Shown here: piece after piece, positions 11,261 through 19,899 of the stretch | How the letters are laid out: every line of letters starts with the position of its first letter | Numbering within the stretch: the first letter of the stretch is position 1 | Source of the DNA: Mycolicibacterium litorale | GTDB taxonomy: Bacteria > Actinomycetota > Actinomycetes > Mycobacteriales > Mycobacteriaceae | Direction: 5' to 3' | Assembly (NCBI RefSeq): GCF_010731695.1 | Contig: NZ_AP022586.1 | Span: 2,108,001 to 2,172,000 of the forward strand | Length of the DNA stretch: 64,000 nt | Notes under the pieces: model-generated | The model's database searches: none | Told to the model about the DNA's origin: nothing | Seen by the model: only the letters and a program-made list of their open reading frames with translations | Program-made: the position numbers and the translations under genes

Positions 11261-11811
11261 CGGGCCGCCTTGAGCTTGGCCTGGTACTTGCGGCGCTGTT
11301 CGGCGGCCATCGCCTCCGCGGCGGCCATGCGGGCGATCATCGGCGCGCGCCAGCAGTGGCAGATCGCGAGCGCCAGCGCGTCGGCGGCGTCGGCGGGAGT
11401 CGGTTTGGCCTGCAGCGCAAGAATTCTGGTCACCATCTCGGTCACCTGCGCCTTGTCGGCGCGGCCGTTTCCGGTGACGGCGGCCTTCACCTCGCTGGGC
11501 GTGTGGAAGTGCACGTCGATGTCGCGTTTGGCCGCCGCGAGCGCGATCACCCCGCCCGCCTGGGCGGTGCCCATCGCCGTGGAGGCGTTCTGGTTGGAGA
11601 ACACCCGCTCGATGGCGACCACGTCCGGGTGGTGGGTGTCCATCCAGTGTTCGACGGTGTCGCTGATGGTCAGCAGCCGGCGGTGCAGCTGTTCGTCCGA
11701 CGGGGTGCGCACCACGTCGACGTCGAGCGCGATGACCTGTCGGCCGCGTCCGCTTTCGATGACCGAAAGCCCGCAGCGCGTCAAGCCGGGATCGACTCCC
11801 ATCACCCGCAC
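11257..11811 (-). CDS. ruvC: Crossover junction endodeoxyribonuclease RuvC
   Basis: RuvC resolves Holliday junctions by symmetric nicking. The GTG at 11811 lies behind a GGAGG site and gives 184 residues starting [13 protein letters not shown]. Catalytic acidic residues visible are Asp7 (GVDPG), Glu68 (VVAIERVF) and the C-terminal Asp pair in [14 protein letters not shown]. The [20 protein letters not shown] stretch is the conserved DNA-contacting region. First gene of ruvCAB, with a 4-nt overlap into ruvA. Confidence 0.96.
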   Translation of the reverse strand: MRVMGVDPGLTRCGLSVIESGRGRQVIALDVDVVRTPSDEQLHRRLLTISDTVEHWMDTHHPDVVAIERVFSNQNASTAMGTAQAGGVIALAAAKRDIDVHFHTPSEVKAAVTGNGRADKAQVTEMVTRILALQAKPTPADAADALALAICHCWRAPMIARMAAAEAMAAEQRRKYQAKLKAAR

Positions 11812-11887
11812 GCGGCAACTCCTCCGTGAGAACACTTGTTCGACACAATAGCGGGCGATCAGTGCGCGGATATCCGCGACACACCGC

Positions 11888-12238
11888 TCAGGCGTACGGG
11901 CGGAGATCCTGCGGCGGCGACCCCGGCGCGGGCACCGCACCCGACACCTTGATGCCGTCGGCGATCTCCGCGATGCGCCGTCCGGATGCGCGCCACCCCG
12001 CGATCTTCTCGGTCGCCACGTCCTCGCCGTCGCGCGTCACCACCACCTTCCACGGCACCCCGAACACCTTGCCCAGCGCCCAGAACGGCCACACCAGCAG
12101 GAACGGCAGCGCGACGACGAACATCACCACACCGAACCAGTTGGTCCCCCAGTTGAGCATGTCCAGGTAGTCCAGCAGCGGCATCCATCGGCGGTGCACC
12201 CGCCACCGCACCCCGTCGGTGTCCTTGAACTCCGGCAT
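11888..12238 (-). CDS. Small membrane protein, paralogue of the next upstream gene
   Basis: Unassigned 116-residue protein. It shares a pattern with the product of 12245-12550: W-x-VHR-x-W-x-P near residue 15, a hydrophobic stretch with LPF-x-L-x-WPFW (about 32-58), then G-x-x-W-x-x-x-V-x-RDG and GWR-x-S-x-x-RIA. The two genes are in tandem with a 6-bp gap, so this looks like a local duplication. One or two membrane spans followed by a cytoplasmic basic/acidic domain is the likely topology. The C-terminal tail ([16 protein letters not shown]) is absent from the paralogue. Confidence 0.7.
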   Translation of the reverse strand: MPEFKDTDGVRWRVHRRWMPLLDYLDMLNWGTNWFGVVMFVVALPFLLVWPFWALGKVFGVPWKVVVTRDGEDVATEKIAGWRASGRRIAEIADGIKVSGAVPAPGSPPQDLRPYA

Positions 12239-12244
12239 GTCGAC

Positions 12245-12550
12245 TCAGATCACGAACCGGCCGGACCGGGCGCCCTGTGCGATCTCCATCACCACGTCGG
12301 CGATGCGCCCCTGCGAGCGCCGCCATCCGCGGACCCGTTCCCGCTTCACCTCGTGGCCGTCGCGCTCGACGATGATCGTCCATCGTCCGCCAAGCCATTT
12401 CGTCGCCAGCCAGAACGGCCACAGCACGACGAACGGTAGCGCGATCACCACACTGAACAGGTCGAAGGTCAGATCGAACACGCCGGGAAACGGCCACCAC
12501 TGGCGGTGCACCGACCACGCCGCGCCGTTCGGATCCAGGACTTGCGCCAT
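12245..12550 (-). CDS. Small membrane protein, paralogue of the next downstream gene
   Basis: Unassigned 101-residue protein. The shared pattern includes AAWSVHRQWWPFPG, the hydrophobic VIALPFVVLWPFWLATKWLG, WTIIVERDG and GWRRSQGRIADVV. It precedes its paralogue by 6 bp and probably forms a two-gene operon with it. The hydrophobic core is followed by a compact charged domain likely on the cytoplasmic side. No function can be assigned. Confidence 0.7.
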   Translation of the reverse strand: MAQVLDPNGAAWSVHRQWWPFPGVFDLTFDLFSVVIALPFVVLWPFWLATKWLGGRWTIIVERDGHEVKRERVRGWRRSQGRIADVVMEIAQGARSGRFVI

Positions 12551-12618
12551 GGCGTCATCTTCGCCGATCGGCGCGTCATGCGCGCGAATTCGCGAGCGGC
12601 AGGCGCCTTCCAGAACAG

Positions 12619-13218
12619 CTAGGGCGCAGGCGCAGGCGCCGCCGCGGTCAGTGCCACCCCGCGGAACTGCGGGCCCAGCACCCGGCCCGCCGCCAGCAGC
12701 GGTTCGGTGTCACGCATCGTGCGGGCGAGCACGAACGCGCCCTCGAGCGCGGCCACCAACGCGACGGTGACCTGACGCGCCGTCGGCGCCGGGAGCCCGC
12801 GCGCGGTGAAGTAGGCGGTGCCGCCGTCGAGCCAGCCGGTGAAGATGCCGGCCGAGACCTCGCGCAATTCGGCCACAGTGTCGGCCACCTCCGCGGCCAC
12901 CGAGGCGATCGGGCACATGTTGGCGAAGCCGGTGGCGGCCATGTCCTGGGCGGCCTGCTCGAAAACGCCCTCGAGCGCCGCGCCGAGATCGGTGTAGCCG
13001 TCGACCACGGTGGGAATGAGCATCGCGTACGCCGCGCCGGCGTTGACCAGCGCCTCGCGCGCGATCTGCACCTTGCCACCGCGGAAGTGGTGATAGAGCG
13101 AACCGATCGGCGCACCGGACGCCGCGGCGATGTCCTTCATCCCGACCGCGCCGTAGCCGCGGTGCCGCATCAGCTCCGCCGTCGCGGTGAGGATCGATTC
13201 CCGCGTGGACCTTGCCAT
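12619..13218 (-). CDS. TetR-family transcriptional repressor (LmrA/YxaF type)
   Basis: 199 residues. The N-terminal helix-turn-helix is clear (ATAELMRHRGYGAVGMKDIAAASGAPIGSLYHHF, roughly residues 11-46), with the GSLYHHFRGGK end typical of the LmrA/YxaF subgroup. The ligand-binding domain (55-185) contains the CPIASVAAEVAD motif of this subgroup. It is transcribed divergently from an alpha/beta hydrolase across 66 bp that hold overlapping inverted repeats, so it most likely represses both itself and the hydrolase. The effector is unknown. Confidence 0.88.
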   Translation of the reverse strand: MARSTRESILTATAELMRHRGYGAVGMKDIAAASGAPIGSLYHHFRGGKVQIAREALVNAGAAYAMLIPTVVDGYTDLGAALEGVFEQAAQDMAATGFANMCPIASVAAEVADTVAELREVSAGIFTGWLDGGTAYFTARGLPAPTARQVTVALVAALEGAFVLARTMRDTEPLLAAGRVLGPQFRGVALTAAAPAPAP

Positions 13219-13238
13219 CGTCGCCTCCTGACCCCAGA

Positions 13239-13269
13239 CTAGAGCATACGTTCTAGAATGACCGTTCTA
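13239..13269. promoter_or_regulatory. Overlapping TetR-type operators between divergent genes
   Basis: Two overlapping inverted repeats share the central TTCTAGAA palindrome: CTAGA (13239-13243) with TCTAG (13252-13256), spacer 8; and TAGAA (13254-13258) with TTCTA (13265-13269), spacer 6. CGTTCTA also occurs twice as a direct repeat. The site lies between the divergent TetR gene and the hydrolase, close enough to the hydrolase start to block transcription. Confidence 0.6.
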
Positions 13270-13284
13270 ATCAAGGGAGTCACC

Positions 13285-14115
13285 ATGCCGACCGTGGACG
13301 TCACCGCGGGACCCGTCGAATACCGCGAGGCGGGCGACCCCACCGGACCGCCCGTCGTCCTGCTGCACGGGCTGCTGATGAACGACGCGCAGTGGGAGCC
13401 CGCACTCCCCCTGCTTCCCCAGGGGTTCCGTTACCTGCTGCCGGTGCTGCCACTGGGCGGCCACCGCATCCCCATGCGCTCCGACGCCGACCTGTCACTG
13501 ACCGGGATGGCCGGGATCGTCGCCGACTTCCTCGACGCCCTCGAGCTCGTCGACACCACGCTGGTGGTGACCGACTGGGGTGGCCCGCTGCTGCTGACCG
13601 ACCTCGGCCGCGACAAACGCATCGTCCGCATGGTGATCTGCCCGTCCGAAGCGTTCGACAACTTTCCTCCCGGCTGGCCGGGCCGGGTCGCGTGGCTGGC
13701 CAGCCGCAACACCTTCACCGTCGCCATGGCCATGCGCCAGCTGCGGATCGGCTGGCTGCGGCGGCGCTACCTGATCTTCGGCCAGATGGCCAGACACGAT
13801 GTGCCGCAACACATCGTCGAGTCCTGGTTCGCGGCGGGACTGACCGATCCGCGGCTGCGCCGCGACCTGGTCAAGTACTGCCGCAGCCGGTTCGACGGTG
13901 CCGAACTGACACGGGCGACCAACCGGCTCGCCGACTTCGACGGTTCCGTGCTGGTGCTGTGGAGTCACAACCCGGTGATGCCCGACGAGCACGCGAAGAG
14001 GCTGGCCGAACTCACCGGCGCGCGGCTGCGCTACGTCGACGACGCCTACGTGCTGGTGATGCTCGACCAGCCCGAGGCGACCGCCGCCGAGATCGGGGCG
14101 TTCCTGACGAGCTGA
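13285..14115 (+). CDS. Alpha/beta-hydrolase fold protein, dehalogenase/epoxide hydrolase-like, with altered triad
   Basis: 276 residues from the ATG at 13285, chosen because of the AAGGGAG site before it; an upstream ATG at 13258 lies inside the operator. The fold is clear: PVVLLHGLLMN (oxyanion region) and the nucleophile elbow VVTDWGGPLLL, which offers Asp rather than Ser, as in haloalkane dehalogenases and epoxide hydrolases. The C-terminal region that normally carries the catalytic His reads YVDDAYVLVMLDQPEA, with Tyr at the His position. It may therefore be inactive, mechanistically different, or a ligand-binding protein. It is controlled with the divergent TetR gene and ends 4 bp before the convergent formamidase gene. 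Confidence 0.8.
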   Translation: MPTVDVTAGPVEYREAGDPTGPPVVLLHGLLMNDAQWEPALPLLPQGFRYLLPVLPLGGHRIPMRSDADLSLTGMAGIVADFLDALELVDTTLVVTDWGGPLLLTDLGRDKRIVRMVICPSEAFDNFPPGWPGRVAWLASRNTFTVAMAMRQLRIGWLRRRYLIFGQMARHDVPQHIVESWFAAGLTDPRLRRDLVKYCRSRFDGAELTRATNRLADFDGSVLVLWSHNPVMPDEHAKRLAELTGARLRYVDDAYVLVMLDQPEATAAEIGAFLTS

Positions 14116-14119
14116 CCGG

Positions 14120-15373
14120 TCAGAAGGACGAGTGAGGTGCGCCGATCCCCGGGTCGATCCGCACCGGCCCACCCGCCGACGGGGCGACCGGGAAGTCGAA
14201 GATCGCCGTCGGGATGTACACGGTCGCACAGGCATTCGGGATGTCGACCACACCGGAGAGCCGGCCCTCGATCGGTGCGGCGCCCAGCAGCAGGTATGCC
14301 TGCTCGGGGCTGTAGCCGAACTTCGTCAGATAGTCGATCGCGTGCAGGCATGCCCGCTGGTAGGCCAGATGCGAGTCGAGGTAACGCTGTTCGCCGTCGA
14401 GTGTCACCGACGTGCCGGAGAACGCCAGCCACTCCGAGTACTGCGGATCGGTGTTGCCCGGCATGAAGATCGCGTTCTCGCTGACCCCGTAGGTCTCCAT
14501 GCCGCCGGAGATGACGTCGACCCGCAGATCGATGAAACCGCCCATCTCGATGGCCCCGCAGAAGGTGATCTCCCCGTCGCCCTGCGAGAAGTGCAGATCG
14601 CCCACCGACAGATTCGCACCGTCGACGAACACCGGGTAGAAGATTCGGCTGCCCTTGGTCAGATTCTTGATGTCCTGGTTGCCCCCGTTCTCCCGCGGCG
14701 GTGCGGTGCGCGCGGCTTCGGCGGCGGCCTTGGTGAACGCGTCGCCGGTGAGGCTGCCCAGGATCGCGTCCTGCGGTTCGGGCGGCAGCGCCAGCGGCGG
14801 CACCCGGTCCGGATCGGTCGCGATCAGCGCGGCTTCGCGGGTGTTCCAGGTGGACAGCAGGCCGGCCGACGGGGCGGTGCCCATCAGACCCGGATGGACG
14901 ATGCCGGTGAACTCGACCCCCGGTACGTGGCGCGAGGTCGCCTTCTGACCGGAGAAGTCCCAGATCGCCTTGTACGCGTCCGGGAACTGCTCGGTGAGGA
15001 ATCCGCCGCCGTTGCGGGTGGCGAAGATCCCGGTGTACCCCCAGCCCTGTCCCGCGAGCGGCCCCGAATCCTCCTGCGGGATCGGACCGACGTCGAGGAT
15101 GTCGACGATCAGCAGGTCGCCGGGCTTGGCCCCCTCGACCGCGATCGGTCCCGACAACGTGTGCACCGTGGTCAGCGGCGCGTTGAGGATGTCGTCTGCC
15201 GAGTCGTCGTTGTGGATGGCCCCGTCGAACCACTCCCGACAGTGCACCCGGAACGAGTCGCCCTTCTTGACCGTGACCGCCGCCGGAATGTCGGGATGCC
15301 AGCGGTTGTGCCCAACCTTCTCCTGATCGGTGAACTTCTTCGTGGAATCGAGCGGGAAGACAACGTCGGGCAT
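14120..15373 (-). CDS. fmdA: Formamidase / acetamidase (FmdA_AmdA family)
   Basis: Hydrolyses formamide or short aliphatic amides to ammonia and the acid. 417 residues, close to Methylophilus FmdA (about 407). Family landmarks are HNRWHPDIPAA, the metal-region HCREWFDGAIHNDD, VHTLSGPIAVEGAKPGDLL, GYTGIFATRNGGGFLT, FTGIVHPGLMG, and VGDLHFSQGDGEITFCGAIE. It is the last gene of the 14.1-23.7 kb leftward operon, 11 bp after fmdB. In that setting it may release nitrogen from formamide or another amide made upstream in the pathway; this is inference. Confidence 0.9.
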   Translation of the reverse strand: MPDVVFPLDSTKKFTDQEKVGHNRWHPDIPAAVTVKKGDSFRVHCREWFDGAIHNDDSADDILNAPLTTVHTLSGPIAVEGAKPGDLLIVDILDVGPIPQEDSGPLAGQGWGYTGIFATRNGGGFLTEQFPDAYKAIWDFSGQKATSRHVPGVEFTGIVHPGLMGTAPSAGLLSTWNTREAALIATDPDRVPPLALPPEPQDAILGSLTGDAFTKAAAEAARTAPPRENGGNQDIKNLTKGSRIFYPVFVDGANLSVGDLHFSQGDGEITFCGAIEMGGFIDLRVDVISGGMETYGVSENAIFMPGNTDPQYSEWLAFSGTSVTLDGEQRYLDSHLAYQRACLHAIDYLTKFGYSPEQAYLLLGAAPIEGRLSGVVDIPNACATVYIPTAIFDFPVAPSAGGPVRIDPGIGAPHSSF

Positions 15374-15384
15374 GAGATCTCCTT

Positions 15385-15666
15385 CTACGGTCGCGGGAGG
15401 GTCTGGTGCAGCGGGTTGGCGCTGGTCTTGCGCCGACGCGTCGCGGGAGGTGGTGCGGCGACGACGGACGGACGGTCGGCGGTGGCGCGGGTGGCGTCCT
15501 GCAACGCCATCGCGCCGCCCGCATTACCGAGGCGTGGCGACGCCATCATCCGGCGCGCGGAACCGCCGCAGTCAGGACAGTCGACGACATCTGGACGGCT
15601 GTGCATCGAATGCATCTGCTGCGTGGTGCCGCACCCGGCTTCGCAGCGAAAGACATAGAGAACCAA
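15385..15666 (-). CDS. fmdB: FmdB-type zinc-ribbon protein
   Basis: 93 residues. The N-terminus is a short zinc ribbon, with Cys pairs in YVFRCEAGCG and VDCPDCGG and the RMMAS motif that follows in the FmdB family. The C-terminal half is Ala/Pro/Arg-rich and probably disordered. FmdB proteins are linked to formamidase genes and were proposed as their regulators, but their mechanism is not settled. fmdA follows 11 bp downstream. A GC-rich hairpin lies in the 112-bp gap from pucR, so fmdBA may have some separate control. Confidence 0.85.
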   Translation of the reverse strand: MVLYVFRCEAGCGTTQQMHSMHSRPDVVDCPDCGGSARRMMASPRLGNAGGAMALQDATRATADRPSVVAAPPPATRRRKTSANPLHQTLPRP

Positions 15667-15713
15667 GGCATTCCCTCACTCTGCTCGAAACCGGTGAGCG
15701 TTACCCTACCGAG

Positions 15714-15732
15714 CGCGCGAGCCGCTCGCGCG
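15714..15732 (-). other. GC-rich hairpin between pucR and fmdB
   Basis: Perfect 8-bp inverted repeat, CGCGCGAG (15714-15721) and CTCGCGCG (15725-15732), with a 3-nt loop, in the longest gap of the operon (112 bp). No T-tract follows in the direction of transcription. It could be a partial terminator, a processing site or an operator. Confidence 0.4.
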
Positions 15733-15778
15733 GCAGTTGGAGAACCCGACAGCGAGCCCGCGTCCGCGGTGTAGCCAC

Positions 15779-16966
15779 CTACAGGCGACCCGACCGGAAT
15801 GAGTTGTGCGGCGGCACCTTCTGCGGTTGGGGCGCGGCACCTTCGCGCATACCCATGTTGTGCGCCGCCCACAGAGCGATGCGGAAGTTGATGCGGTCGG
15901 TCTCGACGAGCGGGTTGGCGCCGGTCAGTTCGGCGATCTTGGCCAATCGGTTTCGCAAGGTGTTGACGTGCACGTACAGCTGGTTGGCCGCCGTCGAGAT
16001 GTCGTTGTCGGGCGCGAGGAACGCCTCCAGCGACGCCACGAGATAGGAGTTGCTGACCTTGTCGTGATCGACCAGCGGTACCAGCAGTCGGTGCACGAAC
16101 GGCACCAGACGCACCTTCGGCACCGCGGCCAACAGACCGTCGAGGGTGGCGATCTCGTCGATATGCACGGTGCGCCGCCAACGCACCGCCTCGTGCAGCG
16201 CCTCGAGCGCCTCGGGGATCGCGTACGCCATCGACTGCGCGTCCGCGCCGATCGCCACTCCGCACACCAGCGTCGAAGACGCCAGCGCGGAGGTGAACTC
16301 CGCGGTCTGCGGGCACAGCGCGACGATGCGGTCGTCGAGCAGCGCCACCACCCCGGAGTGACGGTCCACCAGCTCGTGCACTTGGACGTGGACGTCGGCG
16401 GCGAACGCGCAGACGACGACCGGCGCGGTGGACAGACCGTGGCGGGCCAGCGCCGACTCGACCGGTCCGACGCCGAGCGTGCCCGCGACGAACCAGCGCA
16501 GCAACGCGCCCAGTTCGCGTTCGCGCGCGTCGACCTCGCGGTCGGTCGCGCGCCGGGATTCCGCCCAGTCGACGATCCGGCGGAAGGGGACGGCGGCGCG
16601 CTGGATCAGCAGGGGCAGATCCCTGTCGTGGCAGGCCCGCACCAATGCCGGTGGGATCTCGTCGAACACGTCGCCGAGGCCGATCAGCAGCGCGGCCACA
16701 CCGCGGTCGGTCAGCGTGGTGACGTAGCGGCAGATCTCTTCGGCGCTCTGATCGGCCACCGGCACACCGACGCTCAAGATCAGTTCCTCGCCGGACAGAT
16801 AGGGCGAGGGGTCGGCCAGCTCCGTCGGATACACGTACCGAATCGGTCGGTCGAGATCGTCGACCGAGGTCAGCGTGTCGACGTGCAGAGTCGGCTCGGC
16901 CAGCAGTTCGCCGAGGCTGACGCTGCCGTCGTGCGGTGAGGTCGCCGCAGCCGCCTGGACTGTCAT
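15779..16966 (-). CDS. PucR-family transcriptional regulator
   Basis: 395 residues. The N-terminal PucR sensor domain (SLGELLAEPTLHVDTL through YLSGEELILSVGVP, about residues 16-130) is followed by a GGDEF-like middle region and the C-terminal helix-turn-helix, DNDISTAANQLYVHVNTLRNRLAKIAELTG (about 338-367). PucR proteins control use of purines, ureides, GABA and other nitrogen compounds. It lies inside the catabolic operon, 31 bp after the ferredoxin reductase and before fmdBA. It probably controls the permease promoter at 23.7 kb. Effector unknown. Confidence 0.9.
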   Translation of the reverse strand: MTVQAAAATSPHDGSVSLGELLAEPTLHVDTLTSVDDLDRPIRYVYPTELADPSPYLSGEELILSVGVPVADQSAEEICRYVTTLTDRGVAALLIGLGDVFDEIPPALVRACHDRDLPLLIQRAAVPFRRIVDWAESRRATDREVDARERELGALLRWFVAGTLGVGPVESALARHGLSTAPVVVCAFAADVHVQVHELVDRHSGVVALLDDRIVALCPQTAEFTSALASSTLVCGVAIGADAQSMAYAIPEALEALHEAVRWRRTVHIDEIATLDGLLAAVPKVRLVPFVHRLLVPLVDHDKVSNSYLVASLEAFLAPDNDISTAANQLYVHVNTLRNRLAKIAELTGANPLVETDRINFRIALWAAHNMGMREGAAPQPQKVPPHNSFRSGRL

Positions 16967-16997
16967 GGCTGCGGAGTCTAGGCCGCTGATGGTGTTC

Positions 16998-17942
16998 TCA
17001 CAGGTCGAGCGTCAGCTTGCCCCCGCCGCGGGACCGGGACACACAGATCATCATGGTCGTGTTCGTGTTCCGCTCGTCGGCACTGAGCAGATCGTCGCGG
17101 TGGTCGACGGTGCCGGAGAGCACCTTGGTCTCACACGTGCCGCAGAAGCCGGCGGCGCACGAGAACGCGACCTCCGGATCGACCGCGAGCACGGCGTCGA
17201 GAACGCTCATGTCCTCGGGCACGGTGACGGTGATCCCGGTGCGCGCGAGTTCGACCTCGAACGCGCCGTCCCCCGCGGTGGTCACCGGTGCGCCGGCCGC
17301 CGCGGAGAAGCGCTCCACGTGCAGCGTCAGCTCCGGGTGTCGTGCGCACGCCGCGTCGGCGGCGGCGAGCATCGCGGGCGGTCCGCAGCAGTACACCGCG
17401 GTCCCGGGCGGACTGGCGGCCAGGGCACCGGCGATGTCGGGGACGCCGGCCTCGTCCTCGGGGACGACGTCGACGCCGTCCAGTGGGGCCAGCCGGTCGA
17501 CGAACGCCATCGCTGCGCGGCTGCGACCGCCGTAGAGTAGCCGCCACGGCGGCGGATCAGGTTGTGCCATCAACGATTCCACCATCGACAGGATGGGCGT
17601 GATGCCGACTCCCCCGGCGAGGAACAGATACTGCGGGGCCTCGGTCAGTGCGAAGTTGTTCCGCGGCTCCCCCACCTGGAGGACCTCACCGACCCGCAGC
17701 CGCTCATGGATCTCCCGGGAGCCGCCGCGTCCGTCGCCGACCAACAGGACCGCGATCGTGTACGCGAACGGATCGTCGACGGAGCCGCACAGCGAATACT
17801 GTCGCACCAGCCCTGAGGGCAGAGTCACCGCGACGTGGGCACCCGGCTCCCACGGCGGCAACCGGTCGCCGTCGACGCCGCGCAACACCAGGCTGACGAC
17901 GTCGGCGGCTTCCCACCGCAGCTGGGTGACGCGCAATCTCAC
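16998..17942 (-). CDS. VanB-type ferredoxin-NAD(P)H oxidoreductase (Rieske oxygenase partner)
   Basis: 314 residues from a GTG that overlaps the stop of the Rieske gene (GTGA). Domain order is that of the phthalate dioxygenase reductase/VanB group: an FMN-binding barrel with VRQYSLCGSVDD (RxYS type motif), a NAD(P)H domain with LAGGVGITPILSM and YCCGPPAML, and a C-terminal plant-type 2Fe-2S domain with Cys262-x4-Cys267-x2-Cys270 and Cys300. All cluster ligands are present. It should pass electrons from NAD(P)H to the oxygenase encoded just upstream. The long open frame extending upstream of 17942 is a shadow of the Rieske gene. Confidence 0.93.
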   Translation of the reverse strand: MRLRVTQLRWEAADVVSLVLRGVDGDRLPPWEPGAHVAVTLPSGLVRQYSLCGSVDDPFAYTIAVLLVGDGRGGSREIHERLRVGEVLQVGEPRNNFALTEAPQYLFLAGGVGITPILSMVESLMAQPDPPPWRLLYGGRSRAAMAFVDRLAPLDGVDVVPEDEAGVPDIAGALAASPPGTAVYCCGPPAMLAAADAACARHPELTLHVERFSAAAGAPVTTAGDGAFEVELARTGITVTVPEDMSVLDAVLAVDPEVAFSCAAGFCGTCETKVLSGTVDHRDDLLSADERNTNTTMMICVSRSRGGGKLTLDL

Positions 17943-18997
17943 GCGTGCACGTGGCCGTTCGCCCCGGCCGGCTCCGGCGGCGCCTCGACCAGTCCGCGGG
18001 CCTGCTGGATGGTCTGCACCGCGTGCTGGGTCGCCCGGCGGTAGTTCAGTGTGTAGATGTCGGCCGGGGCGGAGACCTCGAAGGCCTGACCGGCCAGCGG
18101 AACCTCCTTGGGCTCCAACCCGTTCAGCACCGGGGTGTCCTCGTTGAACACCACGGTCTCGACGGCCAGGATCTCCTCGACCGTGCCGCCGCGGAAGTCG
18201 CGGTCGGTGGCCACGCCCCAGAAGATGATGCACTTGTCGTAGCTCACCGGCGAGGGGAAATCGACGAGATAGCGCTTGCCGGTTTCGGGGCCGAAATCGT
18301 AGAGAATGGTGGCGATTCCGGGTGCGTAGGAGTGGTAGTGCATCCATGCGTCGCCGACCGCGGAGAACTGCGCGGAGGGGACCTGCTCGTAGTAGTAGGT
18401 CGCCCACACTTCACGGCCATCGCGCTTGACCTCGAGATCGGTGACCACCGGATCGACTTCCCCCATCGAGGGTCCGTGCACGAACGGGAAGTGCGCCATG
18501 TCGCGGAAGTTCTCGGTCGCTGCCATGAATCCACAGTCTGCGTGGATCGGTTCGGCGGCACGCCATTCCAGTTCGAGGTCGGCGATCTCCGGCGGGTTGG
18601 GCAGGTCGAACACCGGATCGCCCAGACACGTCCACACGTGTCCGAACCGCTCGACGACCGGGTAGGCCTTGATCGCGGCCTTCGGCGGGATCCGTCCCTC
18701 CGCGGGTAGCGACGGGATACGGGCGCACTGCCCGGACCGGCCGTCGAACTGCCAGCCGTGGTACGGGCAGGCGATGTTGTCGCCGTCCACTTTTCCGTCG
18801 GCGAGGTTGGCGCCGCGGTGGATGCATCTCCGGTCGGTCACGCGCGCCGCACCGGTCGAGTCGCGGAACACCACGAGGTTCTGGTCCAGCAGGGTGGCGG
18901 ACTGCGGGGTGCCGATGTCCTGCGAACGGGCGACGACGAACCAGACGTGCTGGTATGCCTCGCGCAGTTTCTCGGGGGTCAGTGCATCGCGGTTCAC
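17939..18997 (-). CDS. Rieske non-heme iron oxygenase, oxygenase subunit (VanA type)
   Basis: 352 residues from the GTG at 18997, selected by an AAAGGAG site. The Rieske 2Fe-2S ligands are Cys58-x-His60 and Cys77-x2-His80 (RRCIHRGAN and IACPYHGW). The mononuclear iron site is in ENFRDMAHFPFVHG (Asp, then His-x4-His). Size and partner (a VanB-type reductase overlapping by 4 nt) place it with single-component-oxygenase VanA-like enzymes, which hydroxylate or demethylate small organic substrates, rather than two-subunit ring dioxygenases. In this operon the substrate is probably nitrogenous; the sequence does not identify it. Confidence 0.92.
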   Translation of the reverse strand: MNRDALTPEKLREAYQHVWFVVARSQDIGTPQSATLLDQNLVVFRDSTGAARVTDRRCIHRGANLADGKVDGDNIACPYHGWQFDGRSGQCARIPSLPAEGRIPPKAAIKAYPVVERFGHVWTCLGDPVFDLPNPPEIADLELEWRAAEPIHADCGFMAATENFRDMAHFPFVHGPSMGEVDPVVTDLEVKRDGREVWATYYYEQVPSAQFSAVGDAWMHYHSYAPGIATILYDFGPETGKRYLVDFPSPVSYDKCIIFWGVATDRDFRGGTVEEILAVETVVFNEDTPVLNGLEPKEVPLAGQAFEVSAPADIYTLNYRRATQHAVQTIQQARGLVEAPPEPAGANGHVHA

Positions 18998-19008
18998 GGG
19001 TTTCTCCT

Positions 19009-19899
19009 TTACGGCCGGGCTGTGACCGGGGTGGGGTCGGGACGGGTCAGGGTGCGCGGGGCGAGCTGCTGGGCGCGGACGTGGGCGGCGATATCCGCCA
19101 TGCCGGCGACCCAGACGTCGTCCATGGCGCACACCTCGGCGATGAAGTCGCGCAGTGCGGCGGCCCGGCCGGGACGGCCGGACAGGAACGGATGGTTGGT
19201 CAGCACCCACACACCACCCACGTCGCACATCGCCGCGAGTTCACTGCGCCACAGTTCGATCGCCTTGGCAGGGGTCTCGATCAGCCCGGTGCCGGAGAAG
19301 TCGGGCACGAAGCAGTACTGCTGCCAGTCGTCGAGCGCCCAGCTCACCGGCAGCTCGACCAGCGAGGTGTCCGCGCCGACCGCGAGCTCGTAGGGGTGGT
19401 CGGAGTCCATCAGTGTCGAGTCGTAGAGGAAGCCGAACTCCGCCAACAGCTTCGGGGTGTGCCAGTTCATCTCCCACATCGGCGCGCGGTATCCGGACGG
19501 CCGCACGCCGGCGACCTCGTCGAGCGCCTCGAGACCGCGCTCGAGGATGGCGCGTTCGGTGCCCTCGTCGACGCCCACCAGCGATTCGTGGAGGTAGCCG
19601 TGGTGGGCGATCTCGTGCCCCGCCCCGGCGATGGACCGGATCGCACCGGGATGGCGGTGCGCGGTGTAACCGGGGACGAAGAATGTTCCGGGAACGCCGA
19701 ATTCGTCGAGGATGTTCAGCAGGCGCGGCACCCCCACCAGCGGACCGTATGCCTGGTGTGACATGGCGCCCATGCGGTCGGCGAACGCGAGGTCCGTTGT
19801 CAGCAGAGGCGATTCGGCGTCCACGTCGAACGTGAACGCGACGGCGCAGCGCTTGCCGCTCGGCCAGTCGACCGGACCGGCAGGGGTCGGGGCGGTCAT
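19009..19899 (-). CDS. Polysaccharide deacetylase-fold hydrolase (cyclic imidase/allantoinase-like)
   Basis: 296 residues with NodB-homology motifs: TFDVDAES (motif 1), [11 protein letters not shown] (motif 2, metal His residues), YRAPMWEMN (motif 3), and a late TNHPFL. It has no signal peptide, so it is likely cytoplasmic. That, and the form of motifs 1 and 2, resemble the soluble branch with cyclic imide hydrolases, PuuE-type allantoinases and HpPgdA-like proteins rather than secreted chitin or peptidoglycan deacetylases. Ring opening of a cyclic amide or imide would suit the operon. The start overlaps the ureohydrolase stop (ATGA), and the Rieske gene follows after 11 bp. Confidence 0.85.
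   Translation of the reverse strand: MTAPTPAGPVDWPSGKRCAVAFTFDVDAESPLLTTDLAFADRMGAMSHQAYGPLVGVPRLLNILDEFGVPGTFFVPGYTAHRHPGAIRSIAGAGHEIAHHGYLHESLVGVDEGTERAILERGLEALDEVAGVRPSGYRAPMWEMNWHTPKLLAEFGFLYDSTLMDSDHPYELAVGADTSLVELPVSWALDDWQQYCFVPDFSGTGLIETPAKAIELWRSELAAMCDVGGVWVLTNHPFLSGRPGRAAALRDFIAEVCAMDDVWVAGMADIAAHVRAQQLAPRTLTRPDPTPVTARP

Noticed and set aside
12984..13269. ATG at 13258 as the hydrolase start
   Set aside because: It lies within the operator and has no ribosome site; the ATG at 13285 has AAGGGAG.
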